Below, one piece after another: positions 36,773 through 47,681 of a stretch of 64,000 nucleotides of DNA; position 1 is the first letter of the stretch; the number at the start of each line of letters is the position of its first letter. The translations under genes were made by a program, and so were the position numbers. This stretch comes from Peloplasma aerotolerans (GTDB lineage: Bacteria; Bacillota_I; Bacilli_A; Acholeplasmatales; Acholeplasmataceae): assembly GCF_030012175.1 (NCBI RefSeq), contig NZ_JASCXW010000003.1, positions 1-64,000 on the forward strand. The letters are read 5' to 3'. A model generated the notes under the pieces. That model was not told the DNA's origin, ran no database searches, and worked only from the letters and a program-made list of their open reading frames with translations.

Positions 36773-39742
36773 ATGAAAATAACTGTTAAAATGAAAAAAT
36801 ACATAACACTCATATTGGTTTTGATTGTTTCCTCCTTTATCATATTAGGATTGAGTGGTGTTTTTAGAAGTTCAGAGACACCTAAACCGATCTTAACTTC
36901 ACTGGAATCAGTCTATCTAGAAGGCTATTATTCGGAATATTTAAATACATATGGTCATCATCAAATAGACACTGAACAATCTCATAAGATTGATGCAGTG
37001 GATTTTGTGCTACCTGAAGGTGAAACACTAAAAGAAGATTTACAAAGTTATGAATGGGTTGATAATTCTAGTATTTTTATTCACGTTGATATTGAACTTG
37101 AAGGTTTATATTATGTTCATATCAACTACTTGTCGCTATCTGTATCTCACATACCGATTGGTCTTTCAATTAAACTAAATGGAGATGAATTTCCGCCATA
37201 TTATGAGGCATCTCAAATTACACTCAATACATTATGGGCAGAGTCATCTGCACAAATGGGTGTTGATCGATATGGTAATGATGTGAGTGTCACTCAAGAA
37301 ACCTATGACATTGTTCAAGATGTCGTTATTAGAGATTCTAGAAAACTTTATAAAGATGGATTAGCATTTTTCTTAGAACAAGGGGAAAACATTATTGAAA
37401 TAGAGAAAATATCGGGTCAATTACTTTTAAATGAGGTACGGATTGAATCGAAGAAAAACTATATAACATATGAACAATACATTTCTAATTATACTGAACA
37501 AAACATTGACTATATTCAAAGATTTGAAGCAGAAGAAAGCTTGTATAGAAATTCTTCAACCATCTCTAGAGGAATTAGTAGAGATCCTTTAGTTGAACCT
37601 TACTCAATGACAAAACTTAAATTAAATGTCCTAGGAACAGACTCATATGATAATGCAGGTGATGCTGTCACTTGGGCTGTTGATATTGATCATCCAGGAT
37701 GGTATTATATTACATTTAAAGCATCTGTAGGAAGACAAAATACGACATCTTATAGAACGCTTTATATCAATGGAGAATTACCTTTTGAAGAAGCTAGACA
37801 TCTACCTTTTTCTTACGATAGAAAATGGCAGAACATTACTTTGCAAAACATCAATCAAGAGCCATTACAAATATATTTAGAACCAGGTGACGAAATAACT
37901 TTAGAAGTTGATGGCACATTGTTTTCTGCTGTCTATGAAAAATTAAGAATCATAACATCTGAAATGAGCACGCTTGGTTTAGATGTTACCAAACTAACGA
38001 GAAACAATACCGACAAAGGTATCGATTGGGTTATGCTTGATTATTTTCCTAATCTTCATGAAACACTCGCTAACTGGGTGGAAGAATTAAATGAAGTTAA
38101 CAACGTTTTAAGAGATTTATACGGATTCGAAAGAGATGCACAAGTTGTTCGTGATATCGAAGCTGGTATCTCTAGAATTCAAAAGATTCAAAGCGATATT
38201 AATGAGTTACCAAGAAGATTAACACTTTTATCAACAGGTTCATCAAGTGCAGTTCAATTGATTACAAATCAACTTGATAATATATTGAAACAACCAGCAA
38301 TTATTGATGCATTTTTTATCCATACTGATCTAGAAGATTTACCAAATCCTAACCCAGGATTCTTAACGAATACATGGGTCTTTTTTGCAAGATTCTTCTT
38401 ATCTTTTGTCGATCCATCATATTCAGAAAAAGCTAGAGAAGATGAGCTTGAAGTTTGGGTAAATCGTTCTCGTCAATATGTCGATATGATTCAAAAAATA
38501 GCTGATGATCAATTTACTGTAGAAACAGGAATTAAAGTAAAAGTTTCTTTAATTAATGATGATTCAAAATTACTTTTAGCAAATTCAGCAAATCAGCAAC
38601 CCGATGTTGCTTTAGGTATCTCAGCATGGATACCTAATGAATATGGAATGCGTGGTATGCTTTATGATATGAGTCAAGCTGATGGTTTTAGTGATGTCAT
38701 ACAAGTCTTTAATCCAGAACAACTTATTCCGATGACATACGACGATAAACTCTATGGCTTACCAGAGACAGAAAATTTCTTTGTCTTATTTTATAGACGA
38801 GATATTTTAGAACAACTTGATTTAACTGTACCAAACACTTGGCAAGATGTGTTAAACATGCTGCCAGTACTTAGAAGATATGGTATGAGTTTTTATATAC
38901 CATTATCATCATCTAGTGCACTTAAATCGTTTGATTCAACCGCACCTTTTATTTATCAGTTTAATGGTCGAATTTATTCAGAAGATGGTTTGTCCTCTGC
39001 AATCGACCATGAAAACACAATACAAGCATTATCATTTATGACGGACCTTTATAGAGAATATAGTATGCCTTTTCAAGTTCCAAGTTTTTTCAATAGTTTC
39101 AGATACGGAGAAATACCAATAGGTATTGGTGATTTTGGTATGTACTTGCAGTTAATGAATGCAGCATCAGATATTAGCGGTTTATGGGAGATTGCCTTAG
39201 TGCCTGGCATTGAACACGAGGTTTTTGATGAACAAACAGATACTACAGAAAATATCATCAATCGATCAATGGGTGGTGCGCAACAAGCAAGTATTATCTT
39301 TGAGAAGAGCGAGAAGAAAGCAGAAGCTTGGCGATTTATCTCCTGGTGGATGTCAACAGAGACTCAGTTGCTGTTTTCTCAAACCATGGTTAACACATTG
39401 GGAACACGATACTTATGGAATAGTGCAAACATGGAAGCTTTTGAAGCGTTTAGTTGGGATCCAAGCCATAAAGAAATAATTCTGGAACAATGGTCGCATT
39501 TAAAAGAAGTACCCAAAATTCCAGGTAGTTATATTATTGAAAGAGAAATTAGCAACACATGGAATAGTGTGGTTTATAATGACGCAAACTTAAGAAGTAC
39601 AGTCAGTGATGCATTAATAAAAATTGATCGAGAACTCGCACGTAAAATGATGGAGTTTGGTTATTTAGACAGTAGTGGTAATGTTATAAAACCATTTATA
39701 CTACCAACGGTAGAAAATATCATGAGGTGGTATAATGAGTAG
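36773..39742 (+). CDS. Membrane-anchored fusion of CBM-like domains and a solute-binding protein
   Basis: A 989-residue protein. An N-terminal membrane anchor (residues 9-33, no lipobox) is followed by a beta-rich domain (about 40-215). A second domain at about 250-405 starts RFEAEES and has [10 protein letters not shown], which resembles CBM6/35 modules. A helical linker (about 410-545, [22 protein letters not shown]) leads to a family 1 solute-binding protein domain (about 558-989; [52 protein letters not shown]). The anchor would hold the binding protein on the cell surface beside its permease. It overlaps the first permease gene by eight bases. Domain assignment for 40-250 is tentative. 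Confidence 0.8.
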   Translation: MKITVKMKKYITLILVLIVSSFIILGLSGVFRSSETPKPILTSLESVYLEGYYSEYLNTYGHHQIDTEQSHKIDAVDFVLPEGETLKEDLQSYEWVDNSSIFIHVDIELEGLYYVHINYLSLSVSHIPIGLSIKLNGDEFPPYYEASQITLNTLWAESSAQMGVDRYGNDVSVTQETYDIVQDVVIRDSRKLYKDGLAFFLEQGENIIEIEKISGQLLLNEVRIESKKNYITYEQYISNYTEQNIDYIQRFEAEESLYRNSSTISRGISRDPLVEPYSMTKLKLNVLGTDSYDNAGDAVTWAVDIDHPGWYYITFKASVGRQNTTSYRTLYINGELPFEEARHLPFSYDRKWQNITLQNINQEPLQIYLEPGDEITLEVDGTLFSAVYEKLRIITSEMSTLGLDVTKLTRNNTDKGIDWVMLDYFPNLHETLANWVEELNEVNNVLRDLYGFERDAQVVRDIEAGISRIQKIQSDINELPRRLTLLSTGSSSAVQLITNQLDNILKQPAIIDAFFIHTDLEDLPNPNPGFLTNTWVFFARFFLSFVDPSYSEKAREDELEVWVNRSRQYVDMIQKIADDQFTVETGIKVKVSLINDDSKLLLANSANQQPDVALGISAWIPNEYGMRGMLYDMSQADGFSDVIQVFNPEQLIPMTYDDKLYGLPETENFFVLFYRRDILEQLDLTVPNTWQDVLNMLPVLRRYGMSFYIPLSSSSALKSFDSTAPFIYQFNGRIYSEDGLSSAIDHENTIQALSFMTDLYREYSMPFQVPSFFNSFRYGEIPIGIGDFGMYLQLMNAASDISGLWEIALVPGIEHEVFDEQTDTTENIINRSMGGAQQASIIFEKSEKKAEAWRFISWWMSTETQLLFSQTMVNTLGTRYLWNSANMEAFEAFSWDPSHKEIILEQWSHLKEVPKIPGSYIIEREISNTWNSVVYNDANLRSTVSDALIKIDRELARKMMEFGYLDSSGNVIKPFILPTVENIMRWYNE

Positions 39743-40682
39743 ATTTAGTAAAGCCAAACTCAAAATCAATAAATTCATAGATAGAGAGAAAAAAGAATTT
39801 AAAAATGACGATAAGGCGGCATATTTTTTCACGTTACCATACATTATTTTGTTTATTACATTTATCGTCATTCCAATCGCTTTAGCTATGGTCTTATCAT
39901 TTACGACATTTGATATGGTTTCTTTTCCTAAGTTTAACGGATTTAACAACTATATTTATTTGTTAACAAGCGATGAGGAGTTCATGAAATATATCTTGCC
40001 TAATACGATAAAGTTTGCAGTTATCGTTGGACCAGGTGGGTATATTCTTTCATATGTGATGGCATGGGCTTTAGCTCAACTCCCACATAAATTAAGAACT
40101 GTTTTAGCAATCGTTTTATACTCTCCTTCATTAACCGCAGGGGTTACAATGACCGTTGTTTGGCGTGTCTTTTTCGCTGGAGATGAATCGGGCTATTTAA
40201 ACTTTATTTTACTGGAATTAGGTATGATTGTTGAACCTATCGCTTATTTACAATCCCCTAATTATTTATTTACCATTATGATTGTGGTGGCTTTATGGGG
40301 TAGTATGGGTGTAGGATTTTTAGCGATGCTTGCTGGTATTTTAAATGTAGATCAAGAGCTTTACGAAGCTGCTTATATTGATGGTCTAAATAATCGTTTT
40401 CAAGAAGTTATCTATATTACGATACCTGCAATGAAACCTCAAATGCTTTTTGGAGCCGTTATGGCTATCGTTGGAACATTTAGTGCAGGTGCACTAGGTG
40501 TTTCGTTATCAGGTTCCAATCCGACTCCAAATTATGCAGGATCTTTGATTGTTAACCATATTGAAGACTATGGGTTTATTCGTTATGACATGGGATATGC
40601 AGCTGCGTTATCTTTAGTGTTATTACTCATTATTTATTTCTTCAGTAGACTAAGCTGGAAATTCTTTGGCGAGAAAGACTAG
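39735..40682 (+). CDS. Sugar ABC transporter permease (MalF type), pair 1
   Basis: A 315-residue inner-membrane permease with six core helices. The EAA loop reads [25 protein letters not shown], which contacts the ATPase. The first about 35 residues are cytoplasmic and charged. It overlaps the fusion binding protein by eight bases and precedes its MalG-like partner by nine. An AGGTGG ribosome binding site is present. No ATPase gene accompanies it, so a shared MsmX/UgpC-type ATPase from elsewhere is expected. Confidence 0.92.
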   Translation: MSRFSKAKLKINKFIDREKKEFKNDDKAAYFFTLPYIILFITFIVIPIALAMVLSFTTFDMVSFPKFNGFNNYIYLLTSDEEFMKYILPNTIKFAVIVGPGGYILSYVMAWALAQLPHKLRTVLAIVLYSPSLTAGVTMTVVWRVFFAGDESGYLNFILLELGMIVEPIAYLQSPNYLFTIMIVVALWGSMGVGFLAMLAGILNVDQELYEAAYIDGLNNRFQEVIYITIPAMKPQMLFGAVMAIVGTFSAGALGVSLSGSNPTPNYAGSLIVNHIEDYGFIRYDMGYAAALSLVLLLIIYFFSRLSWKFFGEKD

Positions 40683-40691
40683 GAGGTCAAG

Positions 40692-41573
40692 ATGAAAAAA
40701 ATAAAAAACTTTAAAGCAGTTAAAATTAATCCTCCAAAATTCACTTGGGCTCAACTACCATTTTTATTGATGGTTTTACCGATTGCAACATTTATGGTAT
40801 TACCATTAATCTATATTTTTAATCATGCATTTAAACCTTTTGATGAATTGATAGAATATCCGCCAAGATTCTTTGTTAGAAGACCGACATTAGAAAACTT
40901 ATTTGAATTGTTCGAAACAGCGACCACGACTGGTATTCCTGTTTCAAGATATTTATTTAACAGTATTGTTATTACAATCATCGTTGTGTTTTTATCAATC
41001 TTTTTAAGTACAATCACAGGTTTTGCACTTTCCAAACTTAAATTTCATATCAAAGGAACGATATCACACATCAATACGATAGCGATGATGTTTGTTGGTA
41101 CAGCAGTTGTTATTCCAAGATACATCATCATTGAACATCTAGGTTTAGTCGATAATTTCTTTGTTCATATAATTCCAGTAATTGCCATTCCGGTAGGTTT
41201 ATTTTTGGTCAAGCAGTTTATTGATCAAATACCAGATGAAATTATGGATGCTGCCAAAATCGATGGTGCAAGTAGTTGGACGATATACGTTAAAATCATT
41301 CTTCCACTCATTAAGCCAGCAGTAGCAACTATCGCGATTTTATCATTTCAAGCAGTTTGGAATGATGCAAGTATATCAGCAACATACATCAACTCAGATT
41401 CATTAAAAACATTTGCCTATTACATGGCGACTTTAGCATCATCATCAAATGTTGTAGCTGGACAAGGGATGAATGCTGTCGCATCTTTAATCATGTTTAT
41501 GCCGAACCTTATTATATTCATATTCCTTCAAAGTAAGGTTATGAATACAATGGTTCATTCTGGAATTAAGTAG
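40692..41573 (+). CDS. Sugar ABC transporter permease (MalG type), pair 1
   Basis: A 293-residue permease with six helices. The EAA loop is DAAKIDGASSWTIYVKIILPLIKP. It starts nine bases after the MalF-type partner with an AGGAGG ribosome binding site. The two would form the heterodimeric channel of an oligosaccharide importer. Confidence 0.92.
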   Translation: MKKIKNFKAVKINPPKFTWAQLPFLLMVLPIATFMVLPLIYIFNHAFKPFDELIEYPPRFFVRRPTLENLFELFETATTTGIPVSRYLFNSIVITIIVVFLSIFLSTITGFALSKLKFHIKGTISHINTIAMMFVGTAVVIPRYIIIEHLGLVDNFFVHIIPVIAIPVGLFLVKQFIDQIPDEIMDAAKIDGASSWTIYVKIILPLIKPAVATIAILSFQAVWNDASISATYINSDSLKTFAYYMATLASSSNVVAGQGMNAVASLIMFMPNLIIFIFLQSKVMNTMVHSGIK

Positions 41574-41581
41574 GTGACCAT

Positions 41582-43603
41582 ATGAGAAAATATATAATCA
41601 CCATCATTTTAATCATGGGTATCTTGCTTTCCCTCAGCTTTGAGGTGAAAGCTTCTAACCCGTCATCTTATGGAATCCCTTATCAAACTTACACATTAAA
41701 TGCATCAAATCGATTGATACCTACTCAAACCGCATACATGCCTGTTGGGAATTTCGGAAAAGAATTAGGCTTAACCACACCTGAGGATATATTTTATGAA
41801 AACAATTTAATCTATATTGCCGATACTGGTAACAAAAGAATTGTAGTTTCTAGTTTAACAGGTGAACTTATCGATATCATTTCATTTCCTGAATTTATGC
41901 AACCAACAGGGATATTTGTCAAAGATGAACTCATATATGTTGCAGATAAACAGGCTAAAAATGTGTTTATAATCGATATGTTAGCAAATGAAATCGTACA
42001 AACAATCGAGAAACCAACATCCCCAATTTATGGACAAAAAAATGATTTTGTCCCAATAAAAGTTGCAGTTGATTCAAGTGATAGTATATACATCGTTGGT
42101 GAAGGATCAACTTCTGGCATTATTCAGTTAAACTATGCAGGAGAGTTTGTTGGGTACTTAGGTATTAATACAGTCGTTTTAAGTTTAAGAAGAATCTTAT
42201 ATAACATTTTCGTTCAAGATCCAGATTTAGCATCATCTCTTCCTGCATCTCCAACAAATATCGCTTTAGGATCAAAGGGATCGATTTTGACAACAAATGT
42301 TAACGTTAATGAAACATTTAAGAGATTAAATATATCAGGATTAAATACATTACTCCCAACAACTGTTTATCCTACACAGACATTATCGGATATTTGGATG
42401 AATCATGAAGATTATATTTATCTCGTGTCTGAAGCTGGTGATGTTTATGAATATGATAGTAACGGAAACATGTTATTTTACTTTAATACAAGAGATCAAG
42501 CACTCACTCAAACACTCGGTTTAACATCTAATGCCAAAGGTGTTATCACTGATCATAGTGGTAATTTATATATTTTAGATCGCGGCTATAATGCGATTCA
42601 TGTTTATCAAAGAACTGTTTTTGTTGACTTAGTACATGAGGCAGTGACTTTGTATAATGATGGAAAATATTTAGAATCAAAACCTATTTGGGAAGAAATC
42701 ATTCGTCAAAACTCTTCATTTGCATTAGCACATTCAGCATTAGGTGCTGCACTTATGAAAGAAGGAGAGTATGATCGTGCATTAGAAGAGTTTTATGATG
42801 CAAGAGATTATCTTGGGTATTCAAATGCTTTTTGGGAAATTAGAAATGTAGCAATTCAAGAAAATCTTACAATATGGGCATTATTTATCATTGGGTTTTT
42901 CATATTTATGAAAATAGGATTAAGAGTTTTTAGGAAATCCATGGTGTATCCGAAATATGAAAAAGTTAAAAAAACAATCGGAGATAAAAAACTTGTTCAA
43001 GAACTTGCTTTTAGTATGAATACATTTAAACATCCTGGAGATATGTTCTATGGGATAAAACGAGCTGAAAAAGCTAGCTATTTATCTGGACTTATTGTTT
43101 TCCTATTGTTTGTTGCTGTTTATTTAATTAACTTTTATGGAACAGGGTTCCTATTTAGATCAACAAATCTCAATAGTGTATTTGTTCAACTTTTCACAGT
43201 CATTGGTGTATTCATGCTATATGTCATTGTAAATTATTTAATATCAACTTTAAATGATGGTGAAGGAAGATTTAAAGATGTATTTATAGCAACCAGTTAT
43301 ATTTTAGTTCCATACATTATCTTTACACTACCAATGACATTTTTATCACACTATTTAACTTATAATGAAAGTTTTATATTCGAGTTCTATCATCAAATTA
43401 TCTTTGGATGGACAGTTATTTTAATGATTATTTCTATTAAAGGTGTCCATAATTACACTTTCTGGGAAACAATTAAGAATATACTCATTATCATTTTTGG
43501 GATGTTTATACTTGTTTTAATTGGTCTGTTGATTTACTCGTTCTTAGGACAATTGATCGAGTTTGTTTTATCAATCATCAAGGAGGTGATTTATCGTGTA
43601 TAA
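41582..43603 (+). CDS. NHL beta-propeller, TPR and Yip1-domain membrane protein
   Basis: A 673-residue protein of unusual design. The signal peptide (residues 1-24, cleaved near VKAS) leads to an NHL-type beta-propeller (about 45-345; DIFYENNLIYIADTGNKRIVV and later repeats), then a TPR pair (about 350-425; YNDGKYLESKPIWEEII and ALGAALMKEGEYDRALEEFYDA). A membrane helix (about 436-455) and a C-terminal Yip1-like domain with five helices (about 490-665) follow. It sits between two sugar permease pairs and overlaps the next gene by eight bases. The role is unknown; a scaffold or sensor that organises the importers at the surface is plausible. Confidence 0.75.
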   Translation: MRKYIITIILIMGILLSLSFEVKASNPSSYGIPYQTYTLNASNRLIPTQTAYMPVGNFGKELGLTTPEDIFYENNLIYIADTGNKRIVVSSLTGELIDIISFPEFMQPTGIFVKDELIYVADKQAKNVFIIDMLANEIVQTIEKPTSPIYGQKNDFVPIKVAVDSSDSIYIVGEGSTSGIIQLNYAGEFVGYLGINTVVLSLRRILYNIFVQDPDLASSLPASPTNIALGSKGSILTTNVNVNETFKRLNISGLNTLLPTTVYPTQTLSDIWMNHEDYIYLVSEAGDVYEYDSNGNMLFYFNTRDQALTQTLGLTSNAKGVITDHSGNLYILDRGYNAIHVYQRTVFVDLVHEAVTLYNDGKYLESKPIWEEIIRQNSSFALAHSALGAALMKEGEYDRALEEFYDARDYLGYSNAFWEIRNVAIQENLTIWALFIIGFFIFMKIGLRVFRKSMVYPKYEKVKKTIGDKKLVQELAFSMNTFKHPGDMFYGIKRAEKASYLSGLIVFLLFVAVYLINFYGTGFLFRSTNLNSVFVQLFTVIGVFMLYVIVNYLISTLNDGEGRFKDVFIATSYILVPYIIFTLPMTFLSHYLTYNESFIFEFYHQIIFGWTVILMIISIKGVHNYTFWETIKNILIIIFGMFILVLIGLLIYSFLGQLIEFVLSIIKEVIYRV

Positions 43604-45839
43604 AACCTTGATTTTTAAACGCTCATTATACTTTATCATCATGGTTATGTTAATTTCTTTTACAGTTTATGCACTTGATGGATCCACTTTAAATGATGTT
43701 GATATTCCGAGTTTTGATGTTATTAGTCCTTATGTCGACTCAAATAGATATACGCATAAAAAAAGTGATGCAACTGCATTTAATCAACAATATTTCTTTG
43801 ATGACGCATTAGAAATCGTTACAAGTTCTGGAATCGTATATTTAGATGAAGCATCATTAGCTTTTCAAGTTGTCAATAGTAATGGCTATATTTGGTCTTC
43901 AACAATTGATTATAATGTTGCAGGTTTACCTAATACATTTAAGGAACGTGCAAGAAGTGCGATTATTTTAGAATCATATAACACTGAAGCAACCAATTTT
44001 GCGATTACCGAAGAAAACTTGTTTACAAATAATACGGAAATAACAACCCAAATCATTACGAACGGATTCCATTCAACCATCACTTTTGGTCGTTCAGGTA
44101 TCACGATTGGATTATATGTTACATTTGGGCATAATAAAATTACTGTAGAGATACCAGATGATGAAATTGATGAATCAGGTGCTTTTAAAATATCTAGCAT
44201 TAAAGTGTATCCTTATTTTGGAGCTGTCTTAGAAAACAACATCCCTGGTTATGTATTTTTACCAGACGGAATAGGTGCACTTGTCGACTATAAGCCGACA
44301 AATCCACTAGTGAGCACAAATTATCAAAAAGAAATATATGATCGTAACATTGGTTATAATACAGAATCGAATATGAATAACTTCTTGAGCGGAGGGACTA
44401 AGATTTACGCACCAGTTTTTGGATTTGTTCATGGTGTTAATCAAAATGCAGTCTTCGCAGAGATTAAAGAAGGTGCACCTTATGGCATGATAAACTTATA
44501 TTTCCCTGCAAGAACAAGAGGTTATACAACTGTATTTGCAGAATTTGTTTTTAGAAAAACGTATCGACAACCTATAGATAAAGTCGGAAATACCATTTCA
44601 CTTCTTCAACAATTCGGAAACGAGATATCAATAAAAATAGAGTATACATTATTAGAAAATGAAGACGCGAACTATGTTGGTATGGCAAAAGCATATCGTG
44701 ATAGTTTATCATCGGAGTTAAGTGGAAATCGTTATGATTTTGAAGATATACCATTAAAGTTAGATACAATAGGTATTGAGAGAAAAGATGGTTTGTTATT
44801 TCCTCAGACGATTGTGATGACAACGTTTAATCAGTTTAACGATATTGTCTTAGATTTACATGATAAAGACATCCATCATATTATTGGTAATTATCAGGGG
44901 TTTACTAGACAAGGTGTAACATGGTCCGCACCAATGTATGATAAAACATCATCTCGTTTAGGAAATATGAATGATTTAGAATCATTAAGTAAATCCTTAA
45001 CCGAGTTATATTTTGTTACTGAATATATGAAAGCCTCTAGTAGATCTAGTGGATATAACCAGTATTTTGATTTGGCTAAGAAAATAAATGATCAGCTATA
45101 TCAATATATATCTTCAACTGATCGAAAATATTTACTTCAATATGATAAATTGGAGTCATTATTGTTTGAAAGTTATATGGAGCTAAAAGAATATCCAATT
45201 GATGGGTTGGCAATTCAATCGATGGGGAATTTATTATATGATGATTTTTCTAAACAAAAATATTTGCCTGAACTCATTGAAATGCTTAAGTCATCACTGG
45301 ATTCACTAGATGCGAAAATTGCTTTATATGATGTGAATCAATACTTATGGGGAAATATTTCAAGTTTCTATGAATTTCCAATGTATTCAAGTCAATATAT
45401 TACATTCGATGATACTGTTCCCTTCTTATCAATTGTTTTAAGTGGAAGTATTCATTTATATGGACCTTATGCAAATTTCTACCCATATGCAAGAGATGAA
45501 CTATTAAGATTGATTGATTTTGGTGTTTATCCATCATTTATAGTGACACACGAATCATCGATAAAACTTCAAGAAACAGGCCTTGAATCGATATATTCTT
45601 CTAGATATCAAGATATTCAACATTCTATTTCTGCATATTATCATTTTGTTAATAATGCATTAAAGCATGTGATTGGAGCTAAAATTACGCATCGTGAAAT
45701 TCTAGAAAATGGAATTGTTGCAATCACATATGATAATGATATTCAAATTATTGTGAATTACCGAAGTATAAACTATAATTATGCAGATCAAATGGTTACT
45801 GCTAAATCATATTTAATCGTAGACTTAAATGAAGGATAG
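43596..45839 (+). CDS. DUF5696-like secreted protein of the glycan locus
   Basis: A 747-residue protein with an N-terminal membrane anchor or signal (residues 8-26) and a large extracytoplasmic region. The segment GYVFLPDGIGALVDYKP and the surrounding beta-strand pattern resemble DUF5696 proteins, which accompany sugar ABC permeases of the YtcP/LplB type in Bacillota. The C-terminal half looks like an alpha/beta barrel (DKDIHHIIGNYQGF, DGLAIQSMGNLLYDDF, LLRLIDFGVYPSFIVTHE), so a glycoside hydrolase-like fold is possible. A GTG start follows AAGGAGGTGA. The function is not established. Confidence 0.7.
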   Translation: MYKTLIFKRSLYFIIMVMLISFTVYALDGSTLNDVDIPSFDVISPYVDSNRYTHKKSDATAFNQQYFFDDALEIVTSSGIVYLDEASLAFQVVNSNGYIWSSTIDYNVAGLPNTFKERARSAIILESYNTEATNFAITEENLFTNNTEITTQIITNGFHSTITFGRSGITIGLYVTFGHNKITVEIPDDEIDESGAFKISSIKVYPYFGAVLENNIPGYVFLPDGIGALVDYKPTNPLVSTNYQKEIYDRNIGYNTESNMNNFLSGGTKIYAPVFGFVHGVNQNAVFAEIKEGAPYGMINLYFPARTRGYTTVFAEFVFRKTYRQPIDKVGNTISLLQQFGNEISIKIEYTLLENEDANYVGMAKAYRDSLSSELSGNRYDFEDIPLKLDTIGIERKDGLLFPQTIVMTTFNQFNDIVLDLHDKDIHHIIGNYQGFTRQGVTWSAPMYDKTSSRLGNMNDLESLSKSLTELYFVTEYMKASSRSSGYNQYFDLAKKINDQLYQYISSTDRKYLLQYDKLESLLFESYMELKEYPIDGLAIQSMGNLLYDDFSKQKYLPELIEMLKSSLDSLDAKIALYDVNQYLWGNISSFYEFPMYSSQYITFDDTVPFLSIVLSGSIHLYGPYANFYPYARDELLRLIDFGVYPSFIVTHESSIKLQETGLESIYSSRYQDIQHSISAYYHFVNNALKHVIGAKITHREILENGIVAITYDNDIQIIVNYRSINYNYADQMVTAKSYLIVDLNEG

Positions 45840-45848
45840 GAGGACGAC

Positions 45849-46739
45849 ATGAAGAAAAAACATAAAATATCAAGAAGACTTAGAGAAAATCTAATTGGAT
45901 ATTCATTCATCGGCATCTGGATTGTCGGGTTTTTCGTCTTTATGTTTTATCCTTTCATGTCATCGATTATTTATAGTATGAGTGTTGTTAGTATCCTCGG
46001 TAGTGGTATTGACCTAGAGTTCGTTTGGTTTGAAAATTTTAGAAATATATTCAGAATTGAAGAAGGTTTTGCGTTTATAGAAGCCTTAATAGATTTTTTA
46101 AAAGAAATCATTTTTCAAGTTCCAATCATTATCGTCTTCTCAGTTCTAATCGCTGTTTTACTCAATCAACCCATTAAGGGAAGAGGCGTTTTTCGATCTA
46201 TTTTCTTCCTTCCAGTTATCATATCGAGTGGACCCGTTATTAATGAATTGGTTACACAAGGTGCTGGAGGAGCTAATATTTTTGAAAGTTATGGATTTAT
46301 CAGTATTATTGAAAACACGTTAAATCCAAGTCTAGCTGCACCAATCATTAGTGTATTTTCAGAAATCATTATTATTTTCTGGTTTTCTGGTGTGCAAATA
46401 TTAATATTCCTTGCTGGTCTACAAAAAGTTGACCGTCAAATCTACGAGGCTGCATCCATTGATGGCGCAGGACCTTGGGAATCATTTTGGAAAATTACAT
46501 TACCATCACTATCAAGTCTAGTTTTTGTCAATGTGATTTATACGATTGTTTTACTTTCAACATTCTCAGAAAATCCAGTCATTTTAAGAATTAAAGCAAA
46601 TATGTTTAATATTAATACAGGGTATGGCATGGCATCTGCAATGGCATGGGTATATTTCATCATCGTGATGTTAATGATTGGTTTGGTTGCTTTAATCTTC
46701 ATCCCTAAAAATCCGAAAGTAAGGGGGCGAAATCGATGA
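45849..46739 (+). CDS. Sugar ABC transporter permease (MalF/UgpA type), pair 2
   Basis: A 296-residue permease with six helices and the EAA loop EAASIDGAGPWESFWKITLPSLSS. It is the second MalF-type gene of the locus, distinct in sequence from the first and closer to the LplB/YtcP type that travels with DUF5696 proteins. It overlaps its partner by four bases (ATGA). Confidence 0.92.
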   Translation: MKKKHKISRRLRENLIGYSFIGIWIVGFFVFMFYPFMSSIIYSMSVVSILGSGIDLEFVWFENFRNIFRIEEGFAFIEALIDFLKEIIFQVPIIIVFSVLIAVLLNQPIKGRGVFRSIFFLPVIISSGPVINELVTQGAGGANIFESYGFISIIENTLNPSLAAPIISVFSEIIIIFWFSGVQILIFLAGLQKVDRQIYEAASIDGAGPWESFWKITLPSLSSLVFVNVIYTIVLLSTFSENPVILRIKANMFNINTGYGMASAMAWVYFIIVMLMIGLVALIFIPKNPKVRGRNR

Positions 46740-47680
46740 ATCAAACAATACATCAAAAACCTAAAAGAACTTGGAAAACAAAAATAAGAAAATTTATACT
46801 AGGTAATACAGGAGCTGACTCTCCTTTAGCGAAAATTATTATATATATTTTGCTGATTAGTATAGGATTTTTATACATTTATCCGATGCTTTATATGTTA
46901 TCAACAAGTATGAAGAGTCAAGCTGATATTATCAATCCAATTGTTAATTGGGTTCCGACTGCATTTTACTTTGGGAATTATGAACGTGCATTTAGAGTAT
47001 TAAGATTTTTCCCAACCTTAACAGGTAGTTTAGTTATTACTTTAGTCCCAGCACTTATTCAAACATTGGTTACCTCATTTATTGGATATGGCTTTGCTAA
47101 ATTTGAGTTTAAGTTTAAGAAAGTTTGGCTGGTTTTAGTTTTAATGACATTTATTATTCCAGTACAAGTTTATATGATTCCAAGATATGTTATGTTCTTT
47201 GAATTTAACTTGTTAGAAAAACCAATGGCAATCATTTTACCAGCTTTATTTGGTCAAGGTGTTAATTCAGCAATATTCGTTTTGATATTTTATCAATTCT
47301 TTAGAATGATTCCTAAATCCATTAATGAAGCTGCTGAAATTGACGGTGCAGGTCCTTATTACATATTTTTTAGAATCGCAGTACCACTAGCCATTCCTGC
47401 CTTTATTACATCGTTTTTATTTGGTATGGTATGGTATTGGAACGAAACATATATATCTTCATTGTTTTTAGGATCCGGTTATCCTAATTTGCAATTAAGA
47501 TTAGCCAATTTCGTTTCTGAATATTCGCAAATTTATGCAAGTGATACATTATTAAGAATTAATGAAGGTGTTCGTTTAGCAGCAACTCTTCTAATCATCT
47601 TGCCAATGCTGATCGTATATTTTACAATTCAACGATGGTTCGTTGAAGGCGTTGAAAAAACCGGAGTTACAGGAGAATAA
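46736..47680 (+). CDS. Sugar ABC transporter permease (MalG/UgpE type), pair 2
   Basis: A 314-residue permease with a charged N-terminus and six helices. The EAA loop is EAAEIDGAGPYYIFFRIAVPLAIP. It overlaps the MalF-type partner by four bases and is followed immediately by a secreted glucanase gene, which ties import to outside cleavage. No ATPase gene lies nearby. Confidence 0.92.
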   Translation: MNQTIHQKPKRTWKTKIRKFILGNTGADSPLAKIIIYILLISIGFLYIYPMLYMLSTSMKSQADIINPIVNWVPTAFYFGNYERAFRVLRFFPTLTGSLVITLVPALIQTLVTSFIGYGFAKFEFKFKKVWLVLVLMTFIIPVQVYMIPRYVMFFEFNLLEKPMAIILPALFGQGVNSAIFVLIFYQFFRMIPKSINEAAEIDGAGPYYIFFRIAVPLAIPAFITSFLFGMVWYWNETYISSLFLGSGYPNLQLRLANFVSEYSQIYASDTLLRINEGVRLAATLLIILPMLIVYFTIQRWFVEGVEKTGVTGE

Positions 47681-47681
47681 T

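Noticed and set aside
39210-39479. 89-codon frame within the fusion binding protein
   Set aside because: It is out of frame with a clear solute-binding domain and has no family resemblance.
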